Source of the DNA: Natronomonas moolapensis 8.8.11
GTDB taxonomy: Archaea > Halobacteriota > Halobacteria > Halobacteriales > Haloarculaceae
Reading direction: 5' to 3'
Length of the DNA stretch: 64,000 nucleotides
NCBI RefSeq assembly: GCF_000591055.1
Contig: NC_020388.1
Coordinates: 1,116,001 to 1,180,000, forward strand
Shown piece by piece: positions 19,301 through 26,509 of this stretch (position 1 is the stretch's first letter; each line of letters begins with the position of its first letter). Below the pieces are notes generated by a model. It did not search any database, was not told the origin of the DNA, and saw only the letters and a list, made by a program, of their open reading frames with translations. Made by a program: the position numbers and the translations under genes.

Positions 19301-20542
19301 CGCTCGTTCTGTGATTGTGTGGTACACTCGTATTGTTCCACTCCGCGACGTGAATGAGACAACGTCCAGTGCTTCCGAGAGGGTATTAGGCTCGGCACTA
19401 TCTATCAAACTAGAAATCCTCTCTGAATTGTCTGAGATGACCTCAGGAGCACCTTCTGCAACTCTTGAAAGAATTCGCCACGATACGTCTTCTTCCTTGG
19501 CTTCTTGTTCCAGATCAGTCAACGCCTGATCCGCGGTTGTGCGATAAACTGGGATGGGTTCGTCCCTTGGTACAAACGAGAGCACGTCCAGTGCGTTCAA
19601 GAGGGAAGAGGGGTCTGCGTCATTAAGCAACCTTGACAACCTCTCTGAATTATCCGAAACGACGTTCGGATCGCCTTCTGCAACCCCTTTGAGAAATTCC
19701 CACGCACTACGATGAGCTTCGGGATCCTGTTCAAGCAGCGCTAACGACTTTTTGATGATTGGTTTCGCTACTTCTTTGCTCTTCGCCGCGATACGATTGG
19801 TGGCAGTCCTAACTTCCTTTACATCTTTTTCGTCTAGCTGTAGCGAGTCCAACGACAAATTCTGAATGTGTTTAATTCCCTCCGATTCAGATATAATCCC
19901 TGTCGCGTACAGTTCGGAAAAAGAGACAATCTCGTCACTGGTTCTCATGTGGCCGTTACTACATAGAGAACTGGCGACAATTCTTCCGGCTTCTTCAAGA
20001 GCAACCTCACGAGAGTTGAGGACCGAGTCTACCTCATAGGAAGGTTCTTCTACCAGTTTTCTAATCGCCTGTGGGGTTGCGATCCGGCCCAACAATCTGT
20101 AACCTAGTGAGCGTTGTGCTGCATCACCATGCTCAAGTAATTGATCAAGGTCGCTATGAGAAAAATTTGGAAAGTCATCATCTGGTCCTGTATTCTGTAT
20201 AACCGTCTGAAGTATTGACGTACACCAGTTTACTATCTTACCGTGTGACGGTTCTTTTCCGTTCAAATTGTGTAGTTCTTCATTAAGTTCTTGCGTAACA
20301 ACTGGAACGGCTGTAGTAGCTAATTCCGGATACGCTTCCGTCATCCGTTTTAATTCTTTGTAAATCTGATACTGGTTGTATCGGTTGTTGTCTTCTTCAA
20401 CAGCAAACACTATATCATCTATCCAAGATTCAACTAAATGTCGGGGAAGTGGGTCTATTTTACTGATGATACTAATAGCTTTAAGACGGTGGTCATCGCT
20501 ACGGAGGGCCCCTCCGATAGCCTCTATTTTATTATCTTCCAT
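16352..20542 (-). CDS. large DrmE-like protein with HEAT-type repeats at the head of the drm operon
   Basis: A 1396-residue protein, first gene of the operon. Residues 1-510 are helical and HEAT-like, containing three tandem units of about 73 residues (roughly 279-500). Each unit has an ERLSRLL-, ERISSLI- or ERLIKLI-type helix followed by ALDVLSF-, ALDVVSF- or GLGVIST. Residues 590-1070 form a distinct domain with stretches such as QVGLFSPGSRTHWGMKGEI, NVDVVLSNLTSRTREDTNE and VVCGVLHKENAGFYLHP. This domain occupies the position and neighbourhood of DrmE, the class 2 DISARM protein of unknown function. The C-terminal 300 residues are acidic. No Walker motifs were found. It is much longer than I recall for DrmE, because of the repeat domain and tail. 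The DrmE label is inference from position plus a remembered likeness. Confidence 0.65.
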   Translation of the reverse strand: MEDNKIEAIGGALRSDDHRLKAISIISKIDPLPRHLVESWIDDIVFAVEEDNNRYNQYQIYKELKRMTEAYPELATTAVPVVTQELNEELHNLNGKEPSHGKIVNWCTSILQTVIQNTGPDDDFPNFSHSDLDQLLEHGDAAQRSLGYRLLGRIATPQAIRKLVEEPSYEVDSVLNSREVALEEAGRIVASSLCSNGHMRTSDEIVSFSELYATGIISESEGIKHIQNLSLDSLQLDEKDVKEVRTATNRIAAKSKEVAKPIIKKSLALLEQDPEAHRSAWEFLKGVAEGDPNVVSDNSERLSRLLNDADPSSLLNALDVLSFVPRDEPIPVYRTTADQALTDLEQEAKEEDVSWRILSRVAEGAPEVISDNSERISSLIDSAEPNTLSEALDVVSFTSRSGTIRVYHTITERAFSLLEEDLEDRDVVWRFLSRVSKRAPEAILQRSERLIKLIDRREHTDAIEGLGVISTIGRQKSTLPANLGKVALRALESDDQSIVIAAIESVSAAGFYPPPPRLKQLAEGDTKVADKASGVLKELSQRNDESSSSLNQTLRMDKPEIGLFDRTEGDLNLKKRTKEGLWKDVGFGGVRRETVDKVVRHVNRGENAPVVLPYYEPRDVVLIAIAIVLTDPEEERQVGLFSPGSRTHWGMKGEIRKELQRFALSDVAGEVVSAKPIPELVPHAYVWDGEVKNASDGHGPGRFILCKKLRDLKHVSNVDVVLSNLTSRTREDTNERFEDVEDVHPDATFVNTYSYFVKNERDGRPRYGPPLGLDSASTVPGLETIDSAIRGASFDRDSRLNSSLSGSSNPPENSTKDDTEQAIWSIGDDDVRALATSASIKIDHVEAEDISSLLDQVFEKSATLRGVDDGGAGGMIFSRQLFFERLPVPSEDFNEWIRERYYEGERFVPPMIQERIEDVEQRADSVDNLQAVRPLNKSANIFEQIAQILEEQNPMFEALREYIKSGREDGRRVAIFSESPKHAEILRYSLLKREVVTQDELDSATISVVSPDEARWIDPKDVLVVCGVLHKENAGFYLHPRVAQTVVLTYDRTWATMVERHAREFVDTLNGVVAGSDYSPYAYPELSGDSEPEPVNEREVPPDGTSETSSQGSDAQSSASRSATGSQPKSKADILADTIQSVSAREYREESGRYDREVQHYVVETTSGEEVELTNHDRTLRERANLDDVEYHWVSPEALTDGDVFVTIPDELETELWQEQLRNLYEEEISPDHAINHLNDWYNAIEDIRQRVADKLSPDEMDTNSKIHDTIYDRVKGSNDDFDRTKATVRTWFKSVLEADGPIDLVEDPSLTIGPRSYLDIEAIGRAFEYQKLVADPKGIEAAMEGLRTINRQQGHELHDTIKEQMNADKPTRVSEAGTHHTVEEIEEVSEDGDVE

Positions 20543-20982
20543 ATATTATAGATGATTGGTTATTCTCCCTGGGAGTACTGCAGGCACCGGCATAATATGT
20601 CGATATGACATACCCTCACAAGATAAATGTTGGGTCAACTTGTATCGCTCTTTCAGGGTACTCGTTCTTTGCTCAGCAAGAAATCAAACCCCATTGTGAT
20701 CGGTCTCTACTGGGATCCGGAATTTCAATGACGTATTATATGGGAATTTGGAAGCCTTCCAAGTCAAGACTCGCTATCCTATACTACATCTCAACCAGCG
20801 ATTGGTTAAGTATCTCCCCCGCGTCGGTTATCACAGAAGCCCGGAGGGCGGCGACCCGCATTCACAGCATGGTTGGACTCCAACGAAAACAAAGCGACGA
20901 AACCGGTGTCCGAAGGAGAAAACAAGCCGTAGCTGGTCTCTACGGGTCGATTCCGTCGGCTAGGAATCGTGCAAACTCTGGA
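20543..20982. other. junction between island and backbone, no clear gene
   Basis: About 440 bases upstream of the drm operon and ending at tRNA-Val. Open frames here run through the tRNA or lack motifs, so none is called. Sequence is AT-rich near the operon and becomes GC-richer toward the tRNA. A weak TATA-like GAGAATAACC on the minus strand lies about 20 bp before the operon ATG. No copy of the tRNA 3' end was seen. Confidence 0.4.
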
Positions 20983-21055
20983 TGGGTCCGGGCGGAGTCG
21001 AACCACCGATCTCGTCCTTGTAAGGGACGCGTCATAACCACTAGACCACGGACCC
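20983..21055 (-). tRNA. tRNA-Val (anticodon TAC)
   Basis: The minus strand folds as a full cloverleaf: acceptor GGGTCCG pairing with CGGACCC, D arm GGTCTAGTGGTTATGAC, anticodon stem CGTCC/GGACG around a loop with TAC, T arm containing GGTTCGACTCC, and discriminator A. The 3' end faces the island, which is the usual orientation for integration at tRNA genes. Confidence 0.95.
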
Positions 21056-21139
21056 GGCGTTCGTGGGAAACCACCGGGGGCGGATAACGCTTACTTTTCC
21101 ACGGAACGTTTACGCGTGTCCGTCTCCTCCGTCCGGGGT

Positions 21140-21664
21140 ATGGACTCCCGGTGGGTCGTCTATAGCCTCTTGGCGGTCGCCGTCGTCTGTGCGATCGGAC
21201 TGATTGCCCTCTCGGTCGGAATCATCGGTCCCCTGCTCGGCGACGGCTACGACCCGACGGCCGGGACGGGCGAGTACGAGCGGACGAGCGTGACCGTCGT
21301 CGACGGAACGACCGAGGTAGAACTGGGAACGGTTGACGCGGCGGTGGCCGACACGTTCGTCAAGCGGTATCTCGGCCTGAGCGGGACCGAGAGACTTCCC
21401 GAGGACGGCGGAATGTTGTTCGTCCACGACGCCCCCGGCGAGTACACCTACGTGATGCGCGATATGTCGTTCAGTCTCGACATCGTTTTCATCGCACCAA
21501 ACGGAACGATCACGACGATTCACGAGGCCCCCGAACCCGGCCCCGACGAGGACGGCACCGCCCAGGCGTACCCCGGACGGGGCCAGTACGTACTGGAGGT
21601 CAATCGCGGGTGGACAGCCGAACGGGGAATCGAGGCCGGCGACGAGGTCCGATTTGAGCGTTGA
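21140..21664 (+). CDS. DUF192 family protein, membrane-anchored
   Basis: 174 residues from the ATG at 21140; an earlier in-frame start adds only an unlikely leader. A single N-terminal membrane segment (about 7-30) is followed by an extracytoplasmic DUF192 domain with RYLGLSGTERLPEDGGMLF, YVMRDMSFSLDIVFI and the ending IEAGDEVRFER. DUF192 proteins are small beta-barrel proteins common in archaea; their function is not established. First backbone gene after tRNA-Val. Confidence 0.85.
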   Translation: MDSRWVVYSLLAVAVVCAIGLIALSVGIIGPLLGDGYDPTAGTGEYERTSVTVVDGTTEVELGTVDAAVADTFVKRYLGLSGTERLPEDGGMLFVHDAPGEYTYVMRDMSFSLDIVFIAPNGTITTIHEAPEPGPDEDGTAQAYPGRGQYVLEVNRGWTAERGIEAGDEVRFER

Positions 21665-21774
21665 GCCCGAACGCGGCGTCGAGCTACCCACTTCGTGGCG
21701 CCGAATCACCCTCGAGGCGGCGTCGAACTGCCAGATGGCCAAGCGTTATCCCCGCCGAAGGCCGACTAGCGATA

Positions 21775-23712
21775 ATGGCGGACTTGGCGGTGGACGATGA
21801 GGACGACCCCTTCGAGGACCAACGGGCGAACGCGGAGGATCCGATGCGGCGGCTGTTCACCGAGTACGGCCGCCCGAAGCGGCTCCCCTTCGCCGTCGGT
21901 GTGCTCGCGAGCGTCTTCGCACGCGTGCTCGATTTGCTTCCGCCCGTTTTGCTCGGATTGGCGATCGACGCCGTCTTCCGCGACGACAAGGCGTTCGCGC
22001 CGTGGCTGTGGCCGGCGGCGTGGACGCCCGCGGCGCGGGACGGCCAGCTCTTCTTGATCGTCGGGCTCATCGCGGCGGCGTTCGGCCTCGGCGCGCTGTT
22101 TCACTGGGTCCGAAACTGGGGGTTCAACGCCTTCGCCCAGCACATCCAACACTCGATCCGAACCGACACCTACGATACGATGCAGCGGCTCGACATGGCC
22201 TTCTTCGCCGACAAGCAGACCGGCGAGTTGATGAGCATTCTCTCGAACGACGTCAACCGCCTCGAGCGCTTTCTCAACGACGGCCTGAACTCGACGTTCC
22301 GGCTCGCGGTGATGATGCTCGGCATCGCGGCCATCCTCGTTTGGCTCAACTGGCAACTCGCCCTCGTCGCCCTCGTGCCGGTTCCGCTCATCGCGCTGTT
22401 TACCTACAAGTTCGTCCGGACGATCCAGCCGAAATACGCCGAGGTACGCTCGACGGTCGGTGACGTCAATTCCAGGCTGGAGAACAACCTCGGCGGCATC
22501 CAGGTCATCAAGTCGGCCAACACCGAGTCCTACGAGTCCGAGCGCGTCGAGGGCGTCTCCGGGGACTACTTCGACGCCAACTGGAACGCCATCCGGACGC
22601 GGATCAAGTTCTTTCCCGGGCTGCGGGTCATCGCCGGGGTCGGATTCGTCCTCACGTTCCTCCTCGGCGGCCTGTGGGTGCTGTCGACGGAGGCGACCGG
22701 GACGGCCCCGGGACCGCTCACCGAACCGCTGTACACCGGCGAGTTCGTCACGTTCATCCTCCTGACCCAGCGGTTCATCTGGCCGATGGCGCAGTTCGGT
22801 CAAATTATTAACATGTACCAGCGCGCATACGCCTCCGCCGAGCGCATCTTCGGGCTGATGGACGAGCCCGACCGCCTCGCGGTGGCCGACGGCGCGGAAC
22901 CGCTCGCGGTCACTGAGGGCCACGTCCGGTACGACAAAGTCACGTTCGGGTACGACGACGAGCCGATGGTCGAGGACATCGATGTCGAGGTCGCAGGCGG
23001 GGAGACGCTCGCGTTGGTCGGCCCGACCGGTGCCGGAAAGTCGACCGTGCTCAAGCTTTTGCTCCGTCTCTACGACGTCGACGAGGGCGCGATTCGGATC
23101 GACGGGACCGACGTCCGCGACGTCACGCTGTCCTCGCTGCGCCGACAGATCGGCTACGTCGGGCAGGACACTTTCCTGTTCTACGGCACCGTCAAGGAGA
23201 ACATCGCCTACGGCGCCTTCGACGTCGACGAGGCCGACGTCGTCGAGGCCGCAAAGGCCGCGGAGGCCCACGAGTTCATCACCAACCTTCCGGACGGGTA
23301 CGAGACGATGGTCGGCGAACGCGGCGTCAAACTTTCCGGGGGACAGCGCCAGCGCGTCTCCATCGCCCGTGCGGTGTTGAAAGACCCCGCGATTCTCGTC
23401 CTCGACGAGGCGACCAGCGACGTCGACACCGAAACCGAAATGTTGATCCAGCGCAGCCTCGACCGCCTCACCGCCGACCGGACTACCTTCGCCATCGCCC
23501 ACCGGCTCTCGACGATCAAGGACGCCGACACCATCGCCGTCCTGGAGGACGGCCACGTCGTCGAGCGCGGCGCCCACGGCGACCTCCTCGAGAACGACGG
23601 TCTCTACGCGCACCTGTGGGGTGTCCAGGCCGGCGAGATCGACGAACTCCCCGAGGAGTTCCTCGAGCGGGCGGCCAGGCGACAGGCCCGCACGGAGGCC
23701 GGCGACGACTGA
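21775..23712 (+). CDS. ABC transporter, fused membrane and ATPase domains (exporter type)
   Basis: A 645-residue half-transporter. A charged N-terminal tail precedes about six membrane helices (residues 35-345). The ATPase domain has Walker A GPTGAGKST (about 416-424), signature LSGGQRQR (about 520), Walker B ILVLDEATSDVD (about 540) and the H-loop AHRLST (about 575). All catalytic residues are present, so a homodimer could work alone. The family exports lipids, drugs or peptides; the substrate is not evident. Start chosen at MADLAVDDEDD because the upstream in-frame extension is not protein-like. Confidence 0.92.
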   Translation: MADLAVDDEDDPFEDQRANAEDPMRRLFTEYGRPKRLPFAVGVLASVFARVLDLLPPVLLGLAIDAVFRDDKAFAPWLWPAAWTPAARDGQLFLIVGLIAAAFGLGALFHWVRNWGFNAFAQHIQHSIRTDTYDTMQRLDMAFFADKQTGELMSILSNDVNRLERFLNDGLNSTFRLAVMMLGIAAILVWLNWQLALVALVPVPLIALFTYKFVRTIQPKYAEVRSTVGDVNSRLENNLGGIQVIKSANTESYESERVEGVSGDYFDANWNAIRTRIKFFPGLRVIAGVGFVLTFLLGGLWVLSTEATGTAPGPLTEPLYTGEFVTFILLTQRFIWPMAQFGQIINMYQRAYASAERIFGLMDEPDRLAVADGAEPLAVTEGHVRYDKVTFGYDDEPMVEDIDVEVAGGETLALVGPTGAGKSTVLKLLLRLYDVDEGAIRIDGTDVRDVTLSSLRRQIGYVGQDTFLFYGTVKENIAYGAFDVDEADVVEAAKAAEAHEFITNLPDGYETMVGERGVKLSGGQRQRVSIARAVLKDPAILVLDEATSDVDTETEMLIQRSLDRLTADRTTFAIAHRLSTIKDADTIAVLEDGHVVERGAHGDLLENDGLYAHLWGVQAGEIDELPEEFLERAARRQARTEAGDD

Positions 23713-23807
23713 TCGCAACCGACGACGACCGACCCGGCTGCCGAGTTCCCCTCTCCTCTCCCCTCCACCTTCGGCGCGTTCAAGTTCCCCAAACCCCTGT
23801 ATCGGGT

Positions 23808-24674
23808 ATGCTTCGGCTCGCGGTGGCGACGGACGCCGAGACCCTCGATCGAATCATAGATCCACTCGCCGAGCGCGGAATCGAGGCCCGGTACGTCCCG
23901 ACGACCGGGCGCGCACAGCCGCTCTCGGAGCCACTCATCGAGGAAGGGTTCGACGTCGGCTTCGTCTACCCCTCGCGGATGATGGAGGGCGGCGTCGCGG
24001 ACGCGCTCCTCGGCGTGCCGTGGGTCAACGATCGGGCGGCAGTCCTGCGGAGCCGGAACAAGGCCGAAACGCTCGCGCGTCTGAAGCGGGCAGGCGTGCC
24101 GACCCCGAAAAGCGTCTATGTCTCGAACCCCGCCGCCGACTCCGAACTCCGGGCGGCCTTCGATCGGCTCGACCCGCCCGTCGTCGTCAAACCCAACTCG
24201 ACGACCCGCGGGGTCGGCATCGCGAAGGCCGGCGACCTCGACTCCTTTTTGGGGATCTGTGAGTACCTCTCGCTGGTCCACGATTATCGCGCCGTCGACG
24301 ACAGATCGTTTCTGCTCCAGGAGTTCCTCCCTGCGGCCCGCGACTTCCGGGCGATGGTCGTCGACGGCGAGTACGCGGGCGCCGTCGAGCGACGGTTACC
24401 GGCCAGCGAGCGAGCGGCGGGCCGCTGGAAGCATAACGTCCACCGCGGCGCGGCGGCGGTCGGCGTCGACCTCGCGCCCGGGCGCCGCAAGCTCGCCGAA
24501 GCGGCGGCCGAAGCGCTCGACATCGAGTGGCTCGGCGTCGACCTCCTCGTCGCCGAGGGCCGCGCCGTCGTCAACGAGACGAACGCCCGGCCGACGGTCG
24601 ACTCGGCCACGAAGTACGACTCGGGGTTTTACGACCGGATGGCGGGACTGATCCGCCGGACGGCGGACGTCTGA
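23808..24674 (+). CDS. RimK-like ATP-grasp ligase
   Basis: A 288-residue ATP-grasp protein starting at the ATG at 23808. ATP-binding features are PVVVKPNSTTRGVGIAKA, the loop LLQEFLPAARDFRAMVVDGEY and the metal site VNETNARPTVDSATK. Members join a carboxylate to an amine, for example glutamate ligation in RimK, LysX or MptN. The N-terminal domain (MLRLAVATDAETLDRI) resembles the pre-ATP-grasp fold. The substrate cannot be told from sequence alone. Located 96 bp after the ABC exporter on the same strand. Confidence 0.85.
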   Translation: MLRLAVATDAETLDRIIDPLAERGIEARYVPTTGRAQPLSEPLIEEGFDVGFVYPSRMMEGGVADALLGVPWVNDRAAVLRSRNKAETLARLKRAGVPTPKSVYVSNPAADSELRAAFDRLDPPVVVKPNSTTRGVGIAKAGDLDSFLGICEYLSLVHDYRAVDDRSFLLQEFLPAARDFRAMVVDGEYAGAVERRLPASERAAGRWKHNVHRGAAAVGVDLAPGRRKLAEAAAEALDIEWLGVDLLVAEGRAVVNETNARPTVDSATKYDSGFYDRMAGLIRRTADV

Positions 24675-25127
24675 GACACGCGCCGCTCGTCGGTCGTCGT
24701 CTCGTTCGTCAGGATGGGGACGCCCCGGAGCGGGCACCGACGCGTTCGTGGCGTTTCGGCGTCGGTTCGACGCGCTCTCCCCGCAGTGACGCGTGTTTTA
24801 ATACGCCGAGCGATCGGGGGACGAGACCGGCCCCAGCCGACAACGCGATACCGACTCCCCGCTGGCACGCCCAGTCGCTTCCCCGGGATCTCGCGTCCGC
24901 GTGGACCCATCGACCGACGGTCCCGGACACGAGAACAACAGCAAGAGGACGATCAGCAGTTCGGGGCCACCGGGGATCCAAAACGGTCGGAGGAAGCTGA
25001 GAGAGCGACTCTTCCGGACGGACATAAACGTCCTCCTACCGTCTAATCCGGTGAGTTACCCCCAGAAATCGATCAAGCGCGTCCGTCGGTTCAGCTGGGT
25101 GATCCCTCAGTCGCTCATGGTGCCAGT
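24675..25127. other. intergenic stretch with a TatA-like fragment
   Basis: About 450 bases between two convergent genes. The only protein-like signal is the minus-strand fragment at 24798-25025, listed separately. No RNA gene or array seen. Confidence 0.4.
24798..25025 (-). pseudogene. possible truncated TatA-like membrane module
   Basis: A 75-codon frame whose residues 16-32 read FWIPGGPELLIVLLLLF. The GGPELL plus hydrophobic helix arrangement is the hallmark start of haloarchaeal TatA, the twin-arginine translocation pore component. In TatA the helix is followed by FGANKIPKLAR and an amphipathic helix; here the text changes to SCPGPSVDG and is not helix-like. It is either a gene fragment or chance resemblance. 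Confidence 0.3.
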
Positions 25128-25475
25128 CTATTCGTCTTCGGTCTCAATATTCAGCACCGTGCCATCGTCCGCGTGAACGGTGACTTCAGTTTCCGCCCCG
25201 GTTGACGCAACGAGTTCGACTTCGTAGACTGGTGTGCCGTCCTCGCTCTCGAGTTCGACTTCTTCAACGGTACCATTGGCTTCTGCGGTTGCGATATCTA
25301 TCGCCGCTTCTTCGGAGAGACTGACATTGCTTTGAGTAATCGCGTTATCCTCATCGGCACCATCTAGCGGTGACGAACCGGCACCCTGTGCAAGCGCAAA
25401 CCCGCTGCCAGATATAACCGCCAGGGCAATTGCGACAGCAGCTATTCCAGACAGCGCTCGAAGGTTATGTTTCAT
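25128..25475 (-). CDS. secreted PepSY-domain protein
   Basis: 115 residues. A signal peptide covers about 1-30 (KHNLRALSGIAAVAIALAV... ending near ALA-QG). The rest is a PepSY domain: LSEEAAIDIATAEANGTVEEV followed by YEVELVASTGAETEVTVHADDGTVL. PepSY domains are found in protease propeptides and in small exported proteins, where they may bind peptides or metals. A TATA box at 25509-25516 and a GGATC ribosome-site-like stretch precede the ATG. Confidence 0.85.
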   Translation of the reverse strand: MKHNLRALSGIAAVAIALAVISGSGFALAQGAGSSPLDGADEDNAITQSNVSLSEEAAIDIATAEANGTVEEVELESEDGTPVYEVELVASTGAETEVTVHADDGTVLNIETEDE

Positions 25476-25508
25476 CTTGGGATCCTCTACATACGAGTTC
25501 GCGGCCGG

Positions 25509-25516
25509 ATATAAAG
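25509..25516 (-). promoter_or_regulatory. TATA box of the PepSY gene
   Basis: CTTTATAT on the minus strand, centred 37 bp before the ATG at 25475, leaving room for a short leader of about ten bases. Confidence 0.45.
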
Positions 25517-25554
25517 TGCCGTTTGGTATATGAGTTTAACAGTGGTACACTTCT

Positions 25555-26457
25555 TTAACGACTTGCTTGCCGCGACGACTCCGCGAGCGAGGCCGCGATG
25601 GCCGCTTCGATCGGGGTCCGATCGATGGGGACCACGTCCTGGATGTCGTAGTCCTCGCGCACGGTCACCGGGTGGCGCATGCTCTCGGCCAGCGGACGCG
25701 CGATCGCGTACTGGACGTCGGTGGTAAACCGGAGCCAATGCGAGGAGAGTTTCGGCGTCATCACCGGAACTGGGAGGATGCGTATGTTCCGTCCCTTCCG
25801 GGCGGCCGTCATCCGGAGCAGCGACTCGTACGAACAGACGGAGGGACCGCCGATGTCGTAGGTCTCGCCGCGGGTCTCCGCGGCCCTCAACAACCCGGTG
25901 AGGTAGTCGATCGCGTCTTGGACACCAATCGGCTGACACGGCGTCCGGACCCACTGTGGGACGACCAACACCGGCAGTCGGTCGGTCAGGTCGTCGACGA
26001 TGCGGAAACTCGCGCTCTCGGGGCCGATTATCACCGCCGCCCGGAGCACGGTCAGATCGAAGGCTCCCTCCGCGAGGACGGTCTCGACCTCGCGCCGGGA
26101 GGCGAGATGCGGCGAGAGGTCGGTCTCGTCGCCGCTGATCCCGCTCAGGTAGACGACTCGATCGACGCCTGCGTCGGCAGCAATTTCGCGAAAGCGGGCC
26201 GCGTACCGGCGATCGAGTTCGGCGAAGTTCTCGGAAGTGAGCGAGTGAATCAGGTAGTACGCGACGTCGACGCCGTCACAGAGCCCCTCGAGGGACTCCG
26301 GATCGCCGAGGTCGCCGGCGAAGGGCTCGACGCCATCCGGAAACGACTCGCTGTCGGCGCTCCGCGAGAATGCGACCACGTCGTGGCCTTCTTCGTCGAG
26401 GGCCCGAACCAGCCGCGATCCGACGAATCCAGTCGCGCCGACCACTAGCGTCCGCAT
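25555..26457 (-). CDS. NAD(P)-binding atypical SDR/NmrA-like protein
   Basis: 300 residues with an N-terminal Rossmann motif GATGFVGS (7-14). The YYLIHSL and SGISGDE stretches are typical of NAD(P)H-binding SDR-a5/YbjT-like proteins of haloarchaea. The catalytic Tyr-x-x-x-Lys of classical SDRs is absent, so it may act as a reductase on quinone-like or unknown substrates or as a sensor. It is separated from the PepSY gene by 79 bp on the same strand. Confidence 0.82.
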   Translation of the reverse strand: MRTLVVGATGFVGSRLVRALDEEGHDVVAFSRSADSESFPDGVEPFAGDLGDPESLEGLCDGVDVAYYLIHSLTSENFAELDRRYAARFREIAADAGVDRVVYLSGISGDETDLSPHLASRREVETVLAEGAFDLTVLRAAVIIGPESASFRIVDDLTDRLPVLVVPQWVRTPCQPIGVQDAIDYLTGLLRAAETRGETYDIGGPSVCSYESLLRMTAARKGRNIRILPVPVMTPKLSSHWLRFTTDVQYAIARPLAESMRHPVTVREDYDIQDVVPIDRTPIEAAIAASLAESSRQASR

Positions 26458-26509
26458 TTATACTGCATACGTGACCCATCCACAAGACAGTTGTGTACGG
26501 CCGATCCGG

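Noticed and set aside
20605-21087. 160-codon frame in the junction region
   Set aside because: It reads straight through tRNA-Val on the opposite strand and has no recognisable protein features.
21766-23718. 650-codon open frame on the minus strand
   Set aside because: Antisense to the ABC exporter, which has all catalytic motifs. Long antisense frames are normal in GC-rich haloarchaeal genes.
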